A stretch of 10,953 nt of DNA from the NCBI GenBank assembly GCA_016181165.1, contig JACOZU010000019.1, positions 1 through 10,953 of the forward strand, given 5' to 3'. The position numbers and the translations under genes are program-made. Each line of letters opens with the position of its first letter. Within the stretch, counting starts at the first letter, position 1. Of this stretch, positions 1-5,980 are shown piece by piece. This DNA is from Candidatus Woesebacteria bacterium. Lineage in GTDB: Bacteria > Patescibacteriota > Microgenomatia > UBA8517. The notes under the pieces are model-generated. The model had not been told where the DNA came from. It searched no databases and worked only from the letters and a program-made list of their open reading frames with translations.

Positions 1-1
1 T

Positions 2-280
2 GTTTACGACCGAATCCGCGAAACGCGGAAGAAGGTCGGCGGTAGCATGACGGAAATGGCCAATATGGCCGTTAGCCAGACCATGGTCCGTTCTCTAAAT
101 AATTCATTCACAATAATTTTTATGCTGGTTGCACTTATTCTTCTGGGGGGAACTTCCATAAAGTGGTTTTCCTTAGCACTTCTTGTCGGAACAGTCTCGG
201 GAACTTACTCCTCACCATTTGTAGCCGTGCCCATTCTCGTTACTTGGGATGAACTTCAGAGGAAAATCAAGAAGTCTTAA
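2..280 (+). CDS. secF: Protein translocase subunit SecF, C-terminal part (partial, runs in from the left edge)
   Basis: The frame is open from the first bases of the window, so the true start lies outside and the ATG at 47 is internal. The visible 92 residues begin with the SecF cytoplasmic-loop motif VYDRIRE and continue through the conserved SxNxT-like segment (VSQTMVRSLNNS). Two hydrophobic stretches follow, the second carrying the G-T-Y-S-S-P-F motif typical of the last SecF membrane helix. SecF works with SecD as a proton-driven factor that helps pull exported proteins through SecYEG; that role is family knowledge. The stop TAA at 278-280 lies 14 bp inside the end of the opposing nucleotidyltransferase gene, so the two genes converge and overlap. 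secD is expected just upstream, off the window. Confidence 0.93.
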   Translation, partial: VYDRIRETRKKVGGSMTEMANMAVSQTMVRSLNNSFTIIFMLVALILLGGTSIKWFSLALLVGTVSGTYSSPFVAVPILVTWDELQRKIKKS

Positions 281-755
281 ATTCTTTTAGCCTAGAAACA
301 AGCGGCTTTTTTTCGTTTTCTAATTTTTTCTCGACCACCTCTTCAAATAAAGCATTTAATATTTCTCCGACCTTGGGTCCCGAGCGAAGTCGAAGGACTT
401 TCATTACATCGTGGCCGGAGATTTTCAAATCTTGGACCGTAAAGGGTTGTTTTTGGACTTCAATCAGGCGTTTTTTAAATTCTTCAAGACGCCATGAAGT
501 CTCTCTGGCCCCGCCACCCAATCTGTCGGCAACTCTAAGATCTAGCATATCGGCTACATTTTCCTTTCCAACATTTCGGATGAATCGCCTGATGGCCGAG
601 TCCGTCTGCCTCTCGTCAACCGTAAACTGATGCCAGCGAACCAGAGTAATCAGCCTATCTTTTTCTTTTTTGGAAAACCTCAGCCTGTCCGCAATATTGA
701 CGGCTATTTTGGTGCTGACGACCTCGTGGTTATAAAAAGTAATGACTGAGTGCCC
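267..755 (-). pseudogene. C-terminal HD-domain part of the frameshifted tRNA nucleotidyltransferase
   Basis: Read in the frame of the stop at 267-269, this stretch continues the protein of 704-1519. It begins around G-H-S-V-I-T-F-Y-N-H-E and runs through IADRLRF, LVRWHQF, an arginine-rich RRFIRNVG segment and LDLRVADRLGGG to the end. HD-domain tails of CCA-adding enzymes have this layout, and the HD phosphohydrolase acts on 2',3'-cyclic or phosphorylated tRNA ends in some members. There is no plausible start codon at the frame junction; the first ATG (548) is in the middle of the domain. It is therefore best read as the second half of one gene. It joins the first half if one base is restored near 755 or four bases near 749-752. 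Sequencing or assembly error, a recent mutation, or a true split gene cannot be told apart here. Confidence 0.75.
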
Positions 756-1519
756 ACGTCGTAGATGTGATGCCGGCCCGGGGATTTTTGCTCGACCCCA
801 AAAGTTTTTTCGAATTCGGGAAGAATTTCTATCAAAAGGCCAACCTTTCTTAAGATAATCATTCCGTCGTAGGGATGGGGAGATAAAAGTATTTTAAAAA
901 GTTCTTCTTTGACTCTTTCTTTGGCGATTTTATTGATTAAAGAGGCGTTTTTCTTTATCGCTTCAAAAGTTTCCTTTTCTATAGTAAAACCTAGCTCTGC
1001 CGCAATTCTAATTGCCCTCATCATCCTTAGGGCATCCTCGGAAAACCGCTCGTCGACTTCGCCCACCGCTCTCACGATTTTAGACTCTAAATCTTTCTGC
1101 CCATCATAAGGATCAATTAAATCAAACTCAGAGGGCTTGCCCTGAGTCCGACGAAGGGCCATCGCGTTGATGGTGAAGTCGCGTCTTGATAAATCCTCGT
1201 CAAGATTTTTTCCCCACTCGACTCTATCGGGGCGCCTTTTGTCGGAGTAGCCGAATTCGCGCCTGAAGGTAGTTATTTCATAAGGGCTCTCGCTCGATGG
1301 ATGGGAAATGCCGACCGTGCCGAAAATGTTATCGTAAAACCCCTCCGGGAAAATTTTCAAGATTTCTTCGGGAGTGGCATTGGTTGTGAAATCCCAGTCA
1401 TCAACGGGCTTTCCCATTAGGACATCACGCACCGCTCCTCCGACTATATATATTTCAAGGCCGGCTTCAGCAAATTTATCCAATATTTCGGAGACAAACT
1501 CATTGGTGTGAACTTTCAT
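704..1519 (-). CDS. cca: CCA-adding tRNA nucleotidyltransferase, catalytic N-terminal part of a frameshifted gene
   Basis: This is a class II nucleotidyltransferase/poly(A)-polymerase-type protein, a family that adds or repairs the 3' CCA of tRNA. Visible motifs from the ATG at 1519 are GGAVRD at residues 27-32, the metal-binding D41-x-D43 pair in DDWDFTT, the RRDFTINAMA motif, and the EDALRMMRAIRIA helix of the neck region. The frame then enters an HD domain with HHIYDV and ends in unrelated residues at a stop at 704-706. The conserved sequence resumes in another frame (267-755). The frame stays open upstream to 1777, but that part is the reverse of recJ. ATG 1519 is chosen because the family similarity starts there and a perfect TATAAT lies 9 nt upstream. 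The intact product would be about 418 residues. Confidence 0.88.
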   Translation of the reverse strand: MKVHTNEFVSEILDKFAEAGLEIYIVGGAVRDVLMGKPVDDWDFTTNATPEEILKIFPEGFYDNIFGTVGISHPSSESPYEITTFRREFGYSDKRRPDRVEWGKNLDEDLSRRDFTINAMALRRTQGKPSEFDLIDPYDGQKDLESKIVRAVGEVDERFSEDALRMMRAIRIAAELGFTIEKETFEAIKKNASLINKIAKERVKEELFKILLSPHPYDGMIILRKVGLLIEILPEFEKTFGVEQKSPGRHHIYDVGTQSLLFITTRSSAPK

Positions 1520-1528
1520 TGTGATACC

Positions 1529-1534
1529 ATTATA
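1529..1534 (-). promoter_or_regulatory. -10 box (TATAAT) of the nucleotidyltransferase gene, leaderless layout
   Basis: On the minus strand a perfect TATAAT is followed by 9 nt and then the ATG at 1519, so transcription would start at or within a few bases of the start codon. The best -35 match upstream is poor (TTATTC at an 18-bp spacing). The hexamer shares four base pairs with the recJ -10 box on the other strand. Confidence 0.55.
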
Positions 1535-1536
1535 CT
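1531..1536 (+). promoter_or_regulatory. -10 box (TATACT) of recJ, leaderless layout
   Basis: TATACT ends 8 nt before the ATG at 1545. No Shine-Dalgarno sequence precedes that ATG. No good -35 box is seen at the right distance. The box overlaps the -10 box of the divergent nucleotidyltransferase gene, so the two promoters are likely to exclude each other. Confidence 0.45.
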
Positions 1537-1544
1537 TCAAGTTG

Positions 1545-3194
1545 ATGGCGATGAATAACAATCTTAAGAGATGGGAAGTCCTAGGAAAAACCTCAAAAAA
1601 ATCCCTCGACATTAAAGATATAGAAAAAATTCTTCTCAAAAATAGGGGCATTGTGGCAAACACTGCCAGAAAAGAATTTCTCATTCCTATTTCTCCGGAA
1701 AAACTGACGCTAAAAAGTTTGGGGCTAGATAAATCCCAAGTTAAAAGGGCGGTTGCGCGAATAAAAAAAGCCGGCAAAAAGGGAGAAACGATAATCGTTT
1801 ATGGGGATTATGACGCCGACGGAATTTGTGCAACGGCGGTTTTGTGGGAGCGCCTCTACTCGCTGGGCTTAAATGTCCTGCCCTATATTCCGGAGAGGTT
1901 TTCCGAAGGATACGGTTTAAATGCTAAGAGCATAAGAAGATTAAAAGACGAAAACCCGAACCTTGGCCTGATTATTACGGTTGATCACGGAATAGTCGCC
2001 GGAGCCCAAGTTGAGGCAGCTAAGAAATTAGGGGTAGAGGTGATAATAAGCGACCACCACCAGCCGACGAAGAAAAAACCGAGAGCCTTTGCTCTTCTTC
2101 ACACCACCCAAATTGGGGGGGCAGCCATAGCCTGGATACTGGCCAGGGAAATAAAAAGCGTGAGAGACGGGCTTGACCTTGTCGCGATAGGAACGATAGC
2201 CGACCAGCTTCCCTTAGTTGGAGCCAACCGTTCTTTTGCCAAATACGGATTAGTGTCTCTAAATGGCACCCAGAGGGTAGGGCTTAACGCTCTTTTTTCC
2301 GAGGCAGGGATAGTTAAGGGAAGTATCGGTCCCTACGAAGTCGGTTTTATGATTGCACCCCGAATAAATGCCATGGGGAGGTTGGTTCATGCCATCGATT
2401 CATTGAGACTTCTTTGTACTAAGAGTAGCCAGAGAGCGGGGGAGTTGGCCAGGCTTTTAAATAAAACCAATTTAGAAAGACAAAGAATTGTCGAAGAGGT
2501 AGTTGTTCATGCTAGAGGTTTGGTTGTGGATACAAAAGAAATAATAGTTCTAGCCCACGAGAGTTATCACGAGGGAGTTATCGGTCTCGCCGCCGCCCGA
2601 TTGGTTGAGGAATTTTATCGCCCCGCCATCGTCATTTCCAAAAAAGGCAAAATAGCCAAGGCCTCGGCCAGGTCTATTTCGGGATTCAACATTATTGAGA
2701 CAATCAGGAAACTTGAAGGTTATTTAATCGAGGGAGGGGGGCATCCCATGGCGGCGGGTTTCTCGATCGAGACCGACAAGATTGAGGATTTTACCCAAAA
2801 ATTAAACAAAATATCGGCTTCAATCCTAACGGAAGACATTTTAACCAAGAAATTAAAAATAGATCTGGAAATCGGCTTCAGCAATTTGGGACAGGAGCTT
2901 TTGGCGCTTGTTAAATCTTTTGAACCGACGGGGCTGGGAAATCCGGCCCCGATTTTCGCCACCTGCGGTGTAACCGTTGCCGATGCCAGAGTCGTTGGCA
3001 GGGATAGTACCCACCTCAAGTTAGTTTTAGAAGAGTCGGCAACCAGGCTTGAGGCAATAGCCTTTGGCCTAGGAGGAATTTATCAAAGCCTGAGTCCCGA
3101 AACAAAAATTGATATTGCCTACGCTTTGGAAGAAAATACCTGGAACGGAAGAAAAAGCCTTCAATTAAAAGTGAAAGACTTAAAGGCTATCTAA
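1545..3194 (+). CDS. recJ: Single-stranded-DNA-specific exonuclease RecJ
   Basis: RecJ degrades single-stranded DNA 5' to 3' in recombination and mismatch or excision repair; it acts in the cytoplasm. The 549-residue product is close to the usual RecJ length. It shows the DHH phosphoesterase motifs that bind Mn ions: DYDADG at 88-93, the ITVDHG motif at 144-149 and DHH at 170-172. The DHHA1 motif GGGHPMAAGF lies near residue 400, and an OB-like domain follows. The stretch between DHH and the next helix is shorter than usual and lacks the common N-P loop. Position 148 is His, where many RecJ proteins have Asn (VDNG). A GTG at 1521 extends the frame, but ATG 1545 fits the -10 box better; ATG 1551 is also possible. 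It diverges from the nucleotidyltransferase gene across 25 bp and converges on the 63-aa gene. Confidence 0.93.
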   Translation: MAMNNNLKRWEVLGKTSKKSLDIKDIEKILLKNRGIVANTARKEFLIPISPEKLTLKSLGLDKSQVKRAVARIKKAGKKGETIIVYGDYDADGICATAVLWERLYSLGLNVLPYIPERFSEGYGLNAKSIRRLKDENPNLGLIITVDHGIVAGAQVEAAKKLGVEVIISDHHQPTKKKPRAFALLHTTQIGGAAIAWILAREIKSVRDGLDLVAIGTIADQLPLVGANRSFAKYGLVSLNGTQRVGLNALFSEAGIVKGSIGPYEVGFMIAPRINAMGRLVHAIDSLRLLCTKSSQRAGELARLLNKTNLERQRIVEEVVVHARGLVVDTKEIIVLAHESYHEGVIGLAAARLVEEFYRPAIVISKKGKIAKASARSISGFNIIETIRKLEGYLIEGGGHPMAAGFSIETDKIEDFTQKLNKISASILTEDILTKKLKIDLEIGFSNLGQELLALVKSFEPTGLGNPAPIFATCGVTVADARVVGRDSTHLKLVLEESATRLEAIAFGLGGIYQSLSPETKIDIAYALEENTWNGRKSLQLKVKDLKAI

Positions 3195-3250
3195 CGGTTG
3201 CCTCCACTGTTTGGGGACCAAAGTCTTCAACGCAGATGGGAACGTCTGGA

Positions 3251-3442
3251 TCAAGGCTGTGGGGGGTTTTTTTCTCCAGCTTGCATTGCTGCCGCTAAAA
3301 CTCTTGGATCTTCCTCAGCAAGAGCTAATCTCTTATTATAAGTATTCACAGCCAGAACTTGGTTTCTTAATGCCCGCATCTCGTCAGCTGCCTTTTTAGC
3401 GGCACCGGCTTGTCCGGTTTCAAAATTTCTATCTGATGTCAT
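3251..3442 (-). CDS. Small hypothetical protein, 63 aa, with a strong ribosome binding site
   Basis: I do not recognise this protein. It is hydrophilic, rich in Ala, Lys, Arg and Glu and probably mostly helical, with no membrane segment, no cysteine and a Pro-rich tail (NPPQP). It is accepted as real because a textbook Shine-Dalgarno sequence, GGAGGT at 3456-3451, sits 8 nt before the ATG. That is the strongest in a window where most starts have none. A perfect-consensus promoter and a structured leader also lie upstream. It converges with recJ, leaving 56 bp between the stops with no convincing terminator. The leader suggests that its production is switched in both transcription and translation. 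A frame on the opposite strand at 3211-3399 overlaps it and lacks any such signals. Confidence 0.72.
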   Translation of the reverse strand: MTSDRNFETGQAGAAKKAADEMRALRNQVLAVNTYNKRLALAEEDPRVLAAAMQAGEKNPPQP

Positions 3443-3450
3443 CTGAGTTC

Positions 3451-3456
3451 ACCTCC
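3451..3456 (-). promoter_or_regulatory. Shine-Dalgarno site (GGAGGT) of the 63-aa gene
   Basis: AAAAAAGGAGGT is followed by 8 nt and ATG. The same 12 bases occur again 54 bp upstream as the 3' arm of the leader terminator (3505-3516). The upstream anti-Shine-Dalgarno segment ACCTCCTT can therefore pair with either copy. Confidence 0.8.
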
Positions 3457-3495
3457 TTTTTTGGGAATAAGCAAAGCTTGACTTTCGCTTCGCTC

Positions 3496-3528
3496 AAATA
3501 AAAAACCTCCTTTTTTTAAGAAGGAGGT
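3496..3528 (-). terminator. Intrinsic terminator inside the leader of the 63-aa gene
   Basis: On the minus strand ACCTCCTT (3528-3521) and AAGGAGGT (3512-3505) form a perfect 8-bp stem around an 8-nt loop, followed by TTTTT-A-TTT. On the plus strand the same hairpin is followed by AATTTAC, so termination is expected mainly on the minus strand. It lies between the promoter at 3631-3660 and the 63-aa gene. Transcripts therefore either stop after about 125 nt or read through. Confidence 0.7.
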
Positions 3529-3569
3529 AATTTACTTAATTAGGTTAGGACACCAATTACCTCCCTCTT

Positions 3570-3620
3570 TTAGATAAAGAGGTTGACAATAATCTTAATC
3601 CAATTCCCTAATTTCAACAT
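3570..3620 (-). CDS. Putative 16-codon leader peptide
   Basis: The ORF reads MLKLGNWIKIIVNLFI and then TAA. Its ATG is 10 nt after the TATAAT box, close to the 6-9 nt spacing seen at the leaderless genes of this window, so it would be translated from the very 5' end of the transcript. The last codons form the 5' arm of the first leader hairpin, and the stop lies in its loop. A ribosome finishing here would therefore melt that hairpin. It is rich in Ile, Leu and Val (eight of sixteen residues) with one Trp, which recalls branched-chain leader peptides, but AT-rich DNA alone can give this composition. Confidence 0.4.
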   Translation of the reverse strand: MLKLGNWIKIIVNLFI

Positions 3621-3630
3621 GGATAACCGT

Positions 3631-3660
3631 ATTATAAAAATACTCCTCCCATCTTGTCAA
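3631..3660 (-). promoter_or_regulatory. Perfect-consensus sigma70-type promoter of the 63-aa gene and its leader
   Basis: TTGACA (3660-3655) and TATAAT (3636-3631) are separated by 18 bp, both full consensus. The start of transcription would be near 3624. The -35 box coincides with the aspS -35 box on the other strand. Confidence 0.8.
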
Positions 3661-3682
3661 GCTTGGCTTAACAAATTAGAAT
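3654..3682 (+). promoter_or_regulatory. aspS promoter, leaderless layout
   Basis: TTGTCA (3654-3659) is followed by 17 bp and TAGAAT (3677-3682), which ends 8 nt before the aspS ATG. No Shine-Dalgarno sequence is present, so transcription is expected to start almost on the start codon. Confidence 0.65.
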
Positions 3683-3690
3683 ACTAGCTA

Positions 3691-5031
3691 ATGGCCTTAT
3701 CACGGACCTTAGTAGAGGATACGCCGAAAAAGTTAGCTCCAAAACAGAAAGTTTTACTGCGTGGCCGGGTTAGTACCTTACGGGACCACGGAAAAATAGT
3801 TTTTATAGATTTAGTGGATAGAAGCGGAGTTCTTCAGGTAGTCGGCGATGAAAAACTTTCTCCACTGCGGCCGCAAGATGTAGTTGAAATTATCGGAAGT
3901 GTCAGGGGCCGCCCCCAGGAAATGGTTAATAAAAACATTCCAACAGGAGAAATTGAGGTTCTGGCAGAAGAGATAAAGGTTTTAGCAAAGGCGCAGGAGT
4001 TGCCTTTTGATATGGGCCAGGAAGACTTAGTTGTCGAGCTGCCGACACTTTTAGACAATCGTGCCTTGACACTTAGGCATCCCAAACAAAAAGCAATACT
4101 TAAAGTCCAAGAGGTGGTTATTGATTCTTTTCGGAAGGCGCTTAAGGAGAAAGGTTTTACAGAGTTTCAAGCCCCGTCGATAATTCCTGAGGCACCCGAG
4201 GGTGGCGCCGATGTTTTTGAAATCAAGTATTTTGACCATAAAGCTTATCTCGCCCAAAGTCCCCAACTTTACAAGCAAATAATGGTAGGTGTCTTCGAAC
4301 GAGTCTTTACGGTCAATAAAATTTTTCGGGCAGAGCCCTCTATCACCACCAGGCACTTAACCGAGGTGGTTAGTCTGGATGCGGAATTTGGGTTCATCGA
4401 TTCGTGGTTAGATATAGTTGAGATGGCCGAATACACAATCAAATACATTTTTAGAGAGGTCGAGAAAGAATGCAAAGATGAATTAACAAAGTTTGCGGCA
4501 AAAGTTCCACTGATCAAGGAAAAAATTCCAGTTGTCAAATTACGAGAAGCACAAGAAATAATTTTTAAGAGAACCGGGGTTGACCATAGAAAAGAAAAGG
4601 ATTTGGCGCCGGAGGACGAGAGAGAAATATGTAAGTGGGCGTTAGAAGAAAAAGGAAGCGAACTAGTTTTTGTATCGCACTATCCGACTAAGAGTAGGCC
4701 TTTTTATACCTATCCCGATCCCGAAGATCCCGAATTCAACCAGGGAGTGGACATGATTGGCAGGGGTTACGAGTTGATGACCGGAGGAAGAAGAATAGAA
4801 GATTACGAAACTTTAATTAAACACGCCAAAGAATGGGGGGTTGATATCAATAAAATTGAGCTTTATCTACAGGCATTTCGTTACGGAATGCCGCCCGAGG
4901 GGGGATTTGCCTTTGGTGCCGAAAGGGTAACCCAGGGAATTCTGGGTCTTAAAAATGTTAGGGAAGCTATTCCTTTTCCCCGTGATATGGAACGAATTGA
5001 TATTAGACTTTCCACACTTAAAGATAAGTAA
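3691..5031 (+). CDS. aspS: Aspartyl-tRNA synthetase, archaeal type, probably non-discriminating
   Basis: This class II enzyme charges tRNA with aspartate in the cytoplasm. The 446 residues start with an OB-fold anticodon-binding domain (RGRVSTLRDHGKIVF, residues 24-38) and go directly into the catalytic core. The core shows the QSPQLYKQIM motif, motif 2 FRAEPSITTRHLTE with its Arg, and motif 3 (GFAFGAERVTQGILG) followed by the REAIPFPRD segment. The GAD insertion of bacterial AspRS is absent and the length is short, so this is the archaeal/AspC-like form. His33 in RDHGK is at the position where His is reported in enzymes that also charge tRNA-Asn. That suggests Asp-tRNA-Asn is made and then amidated by GatCAB, but no gat gene is visible here. 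The gene has its own promoter and is followed after one base by dacA. Confidence 0.92.
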   Translation: MALSRTLVEDTPKKLAPKQKVLLRGRVSTLRDHGKIVFIDLVDRSGVLQVVGDEKLSPLRPQDVVEIIGSVRGRPQEMVNKNIPTGEIEVLAEEIKVLAKAQELPFDMGQEDLVVELPTLLDNRALTLRHPKQKAILKVQEVVIDSFRKALKEKGFTEFQAPSIIPEAPEGGADVFEIKYFDHKAYLAQSPQLYKQIMVGVFERVFTVNKIFRAEPSITTRHLTEVVSLDAEFGFIDSWLDIVEMAEYTIKYIFREVEKECKDELTKFAAKVPLIKEKIPVVKLREAQEIIFKRTGVDHRKEKDLAPEDEREICKWALEEKGSELVFVSHYPTKSRPFYTYPDPEDPEFNQGVDMIGRGYELMTGGRRIEDYETLIKHAKEWGVDINKIELYLQAFRYGMPPEGGFAFGAERVTQGILGLKNVREAIPFPRDMERIDIRLSTLKDK

Positions 5032-5032
5032 A

Positions 5033-5980
5033 ATGAAGCTTTTTTTAGACGATAGTCGAACTCTTTTGTTTCTTAGCCTCCTTTCTTTTGTTTTCGTCGC
5101 CTCGGTGGCACTGGTCCTTTCTGTCTCAAAAACAAATTACCACCCGGAAACTAGCGCCAAAGCTGCGGCCTTTGCCCCCCTACCGGTAATTTCAAAGGAC
5201 GTTTCTTTCCCCGTCATTTCCGCCCAGGCAGCCCTGGCCATTGACATGGATTCGGGAGTGACTCTTTACGAAAAAAGGGCCGACAGTCCGTTCTTACCTG
5301 CCTCAACAACCAAAATCATTACGGCTTTGGTAGCCATCGAGTATTATCCCTTGAACCTAGTCGTTAAGGTTCCGGAAGTAAAGGTCGAAGGACAAAAGAT
5401 GGGACTAATTGCCGGCGAGGAGATAGAGGTCGAGGACCTTCTTTACGGCCTCTTGGTTTATTCGGCGAATGACGCCGCCGAGGTTTTGGCGCTCAATTTC
5501 CCCGGAGGAAGGGATTTATTTATTGTTGCGATGAACTTAAAAGCAAAAGAGCTGGGGCTGGCCCATTCTAAATTCAGTAACCCGGCCGGGCTTGACGATG
5601 GCGATGGGCACGTCACCACCGCCAAAGATTTAATCAGGGTTTCAGAAATTGCCATGAAAGACCCCTTGTTTGCCAAAATTGTCGGGACAAAGGAAAAAAC
5701 GGTGACCAGCACTAATGGAAGGATTGTTCATAAACTTAGGAACATCAATGAACTTCTCGGGAGTGTCGACGGGGTCAAGGGTGTCAAAACCGGCTGGACG
5801 GAAAACGCCAGAGAAAACCTGGTGACTTATCTTGAAAGAGACGGGCATAAAGTGATGATTGCCCTTTTAGGCAGCCAGGATAGATTCGGAGAAACAAGAG
5901 AACTGATTGATTGGATTTTTGCAAGCTACGACTGGCAGGCGGTTGCCCCCCCGCTTACTCTCCGTAATATTCTGCCGTGA
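5033..5980 (+). CDS. dacA: D-alanyl-D-alanine carboxypeptidase (peptidase S11, PBP5/DacA type)
   Basis: The product trims the terminal D-Ala from peptidoglycan pentapeptides outside the membrane. The 315 residues begin with an N-terminal hydrophobic segment (about 11-31) that acts as a signal or anchor. They then carry all three penicillin-binding motifs: S91-T-T-K94 with the nucleophile and base, S144-A-N146, and K252-T-G. The S11 landmarks LPASTTK, FSNPAGLDDG and GVKTGWT are clear. The C-terminal beta domain of PBP5 seems absent, as is common in short S11 enzymes. The frame is open back to 4955 inside aspS, but ATG 5033, one base after the aspS stop, gives the proper signal segment. It is probably co-transcribed with aspS. 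Its last 26 bp overlap the opposing gene. Confidence 0.93.
   Translation: MKLFLDDSRTLLFLSLLSFVFVASVALVLSVSKTNYHPETSAKAAAFAPLPVISKDVSFPVISAQAALAIDMDSGVTLYEKRADSPFLPASTTKIITALVAIEYYPLNLVVKVPEVKVEGQKMGLIAGEEIEVEDLLYGLLVYSANDAAEVLALNFPGGRDLFIVAMNLKAKELGLAHSKFSNPAGLDDGDGHVTTAKDLIRVSEIAMKDPLFAKIVGTKEKTVTSTNGRIVHKLRNINELLGSVDGVKGVKTGWTENARENLVTYLERDGHKVMIALLGSQDRFGETRELIDWIFASYDWQAVAPPLTLRNILP

Larger units (their letters stand above)
3496..3624 (-). ncRNA. Structured leader / attenuator, or a ~125-nt small RNA
   Basis: Three minus-strand hairpins compete. The first is CCTCTTT/AAAGAGG (3582-3564, 7 bp, 5-nt loop). The second is GGAGGTAATT (3564-3555) with AATTACCTCC (3532-3523), 10 perfect base pairs extendable to 12. 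The third is the terminator ACCTCCTT/AAGGAGGT (3528-3505). The second and third share the ACCTCC strand, and the first shares a base with and abuts the second, so the classic anti-terminator/terminator logic applies. A 16-codon ORF ends inside the first hairpin. No T-box, no known riboswitch core and no tRNA-like fold was recognised. If the terminator is always used, this is instead a small RNA carrying an anti-Shine-Dalgarno sequence. Confidence 0.6.

Noticed and set aside
743..760. Programmed -1 ribosomal frameshift in the nucleotidyltransferase gene
   Set aside because: No slippery X-XXY-YYZ heptamer and no downstream stem were seen at the junction, and the join by one base gives a motif one residue short.
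1521..1777. Longer upstream extension of the nucleotidyltransferase frame, and GTG start for recJ at 1521
   Set aside because: The minus extension overlaps the conserved recJ start, and the GTG would put the recJ start upstream of its -10 box.
3209..3221. Small hairpin TTTGG/CCAAA after recJ as a terminator
   Set aside because: The stem is only 5 bp with a 3-nt loop and no T tract follows.
3211..3399. 62-aa ORF on the plus strand opposite the 63-aa gene
   Set aside because: It has no promoter or ribosome site of its own and lies antisense to a gene with strong signals.
3541..3550. Telomere-like TTAGGTTAGG
   Set aside because: It occurs only as two adjacent units, in the loop of the leader hairpin, so chance is enough.
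3443..3690. T-box or known riboswitch controlling aspS
   Set aside because: The terminator with its T tract is on the minus strand, no T-box sequence (AGGGTGGNACC) is present, and the aspS promoter lies downstream of the structure.
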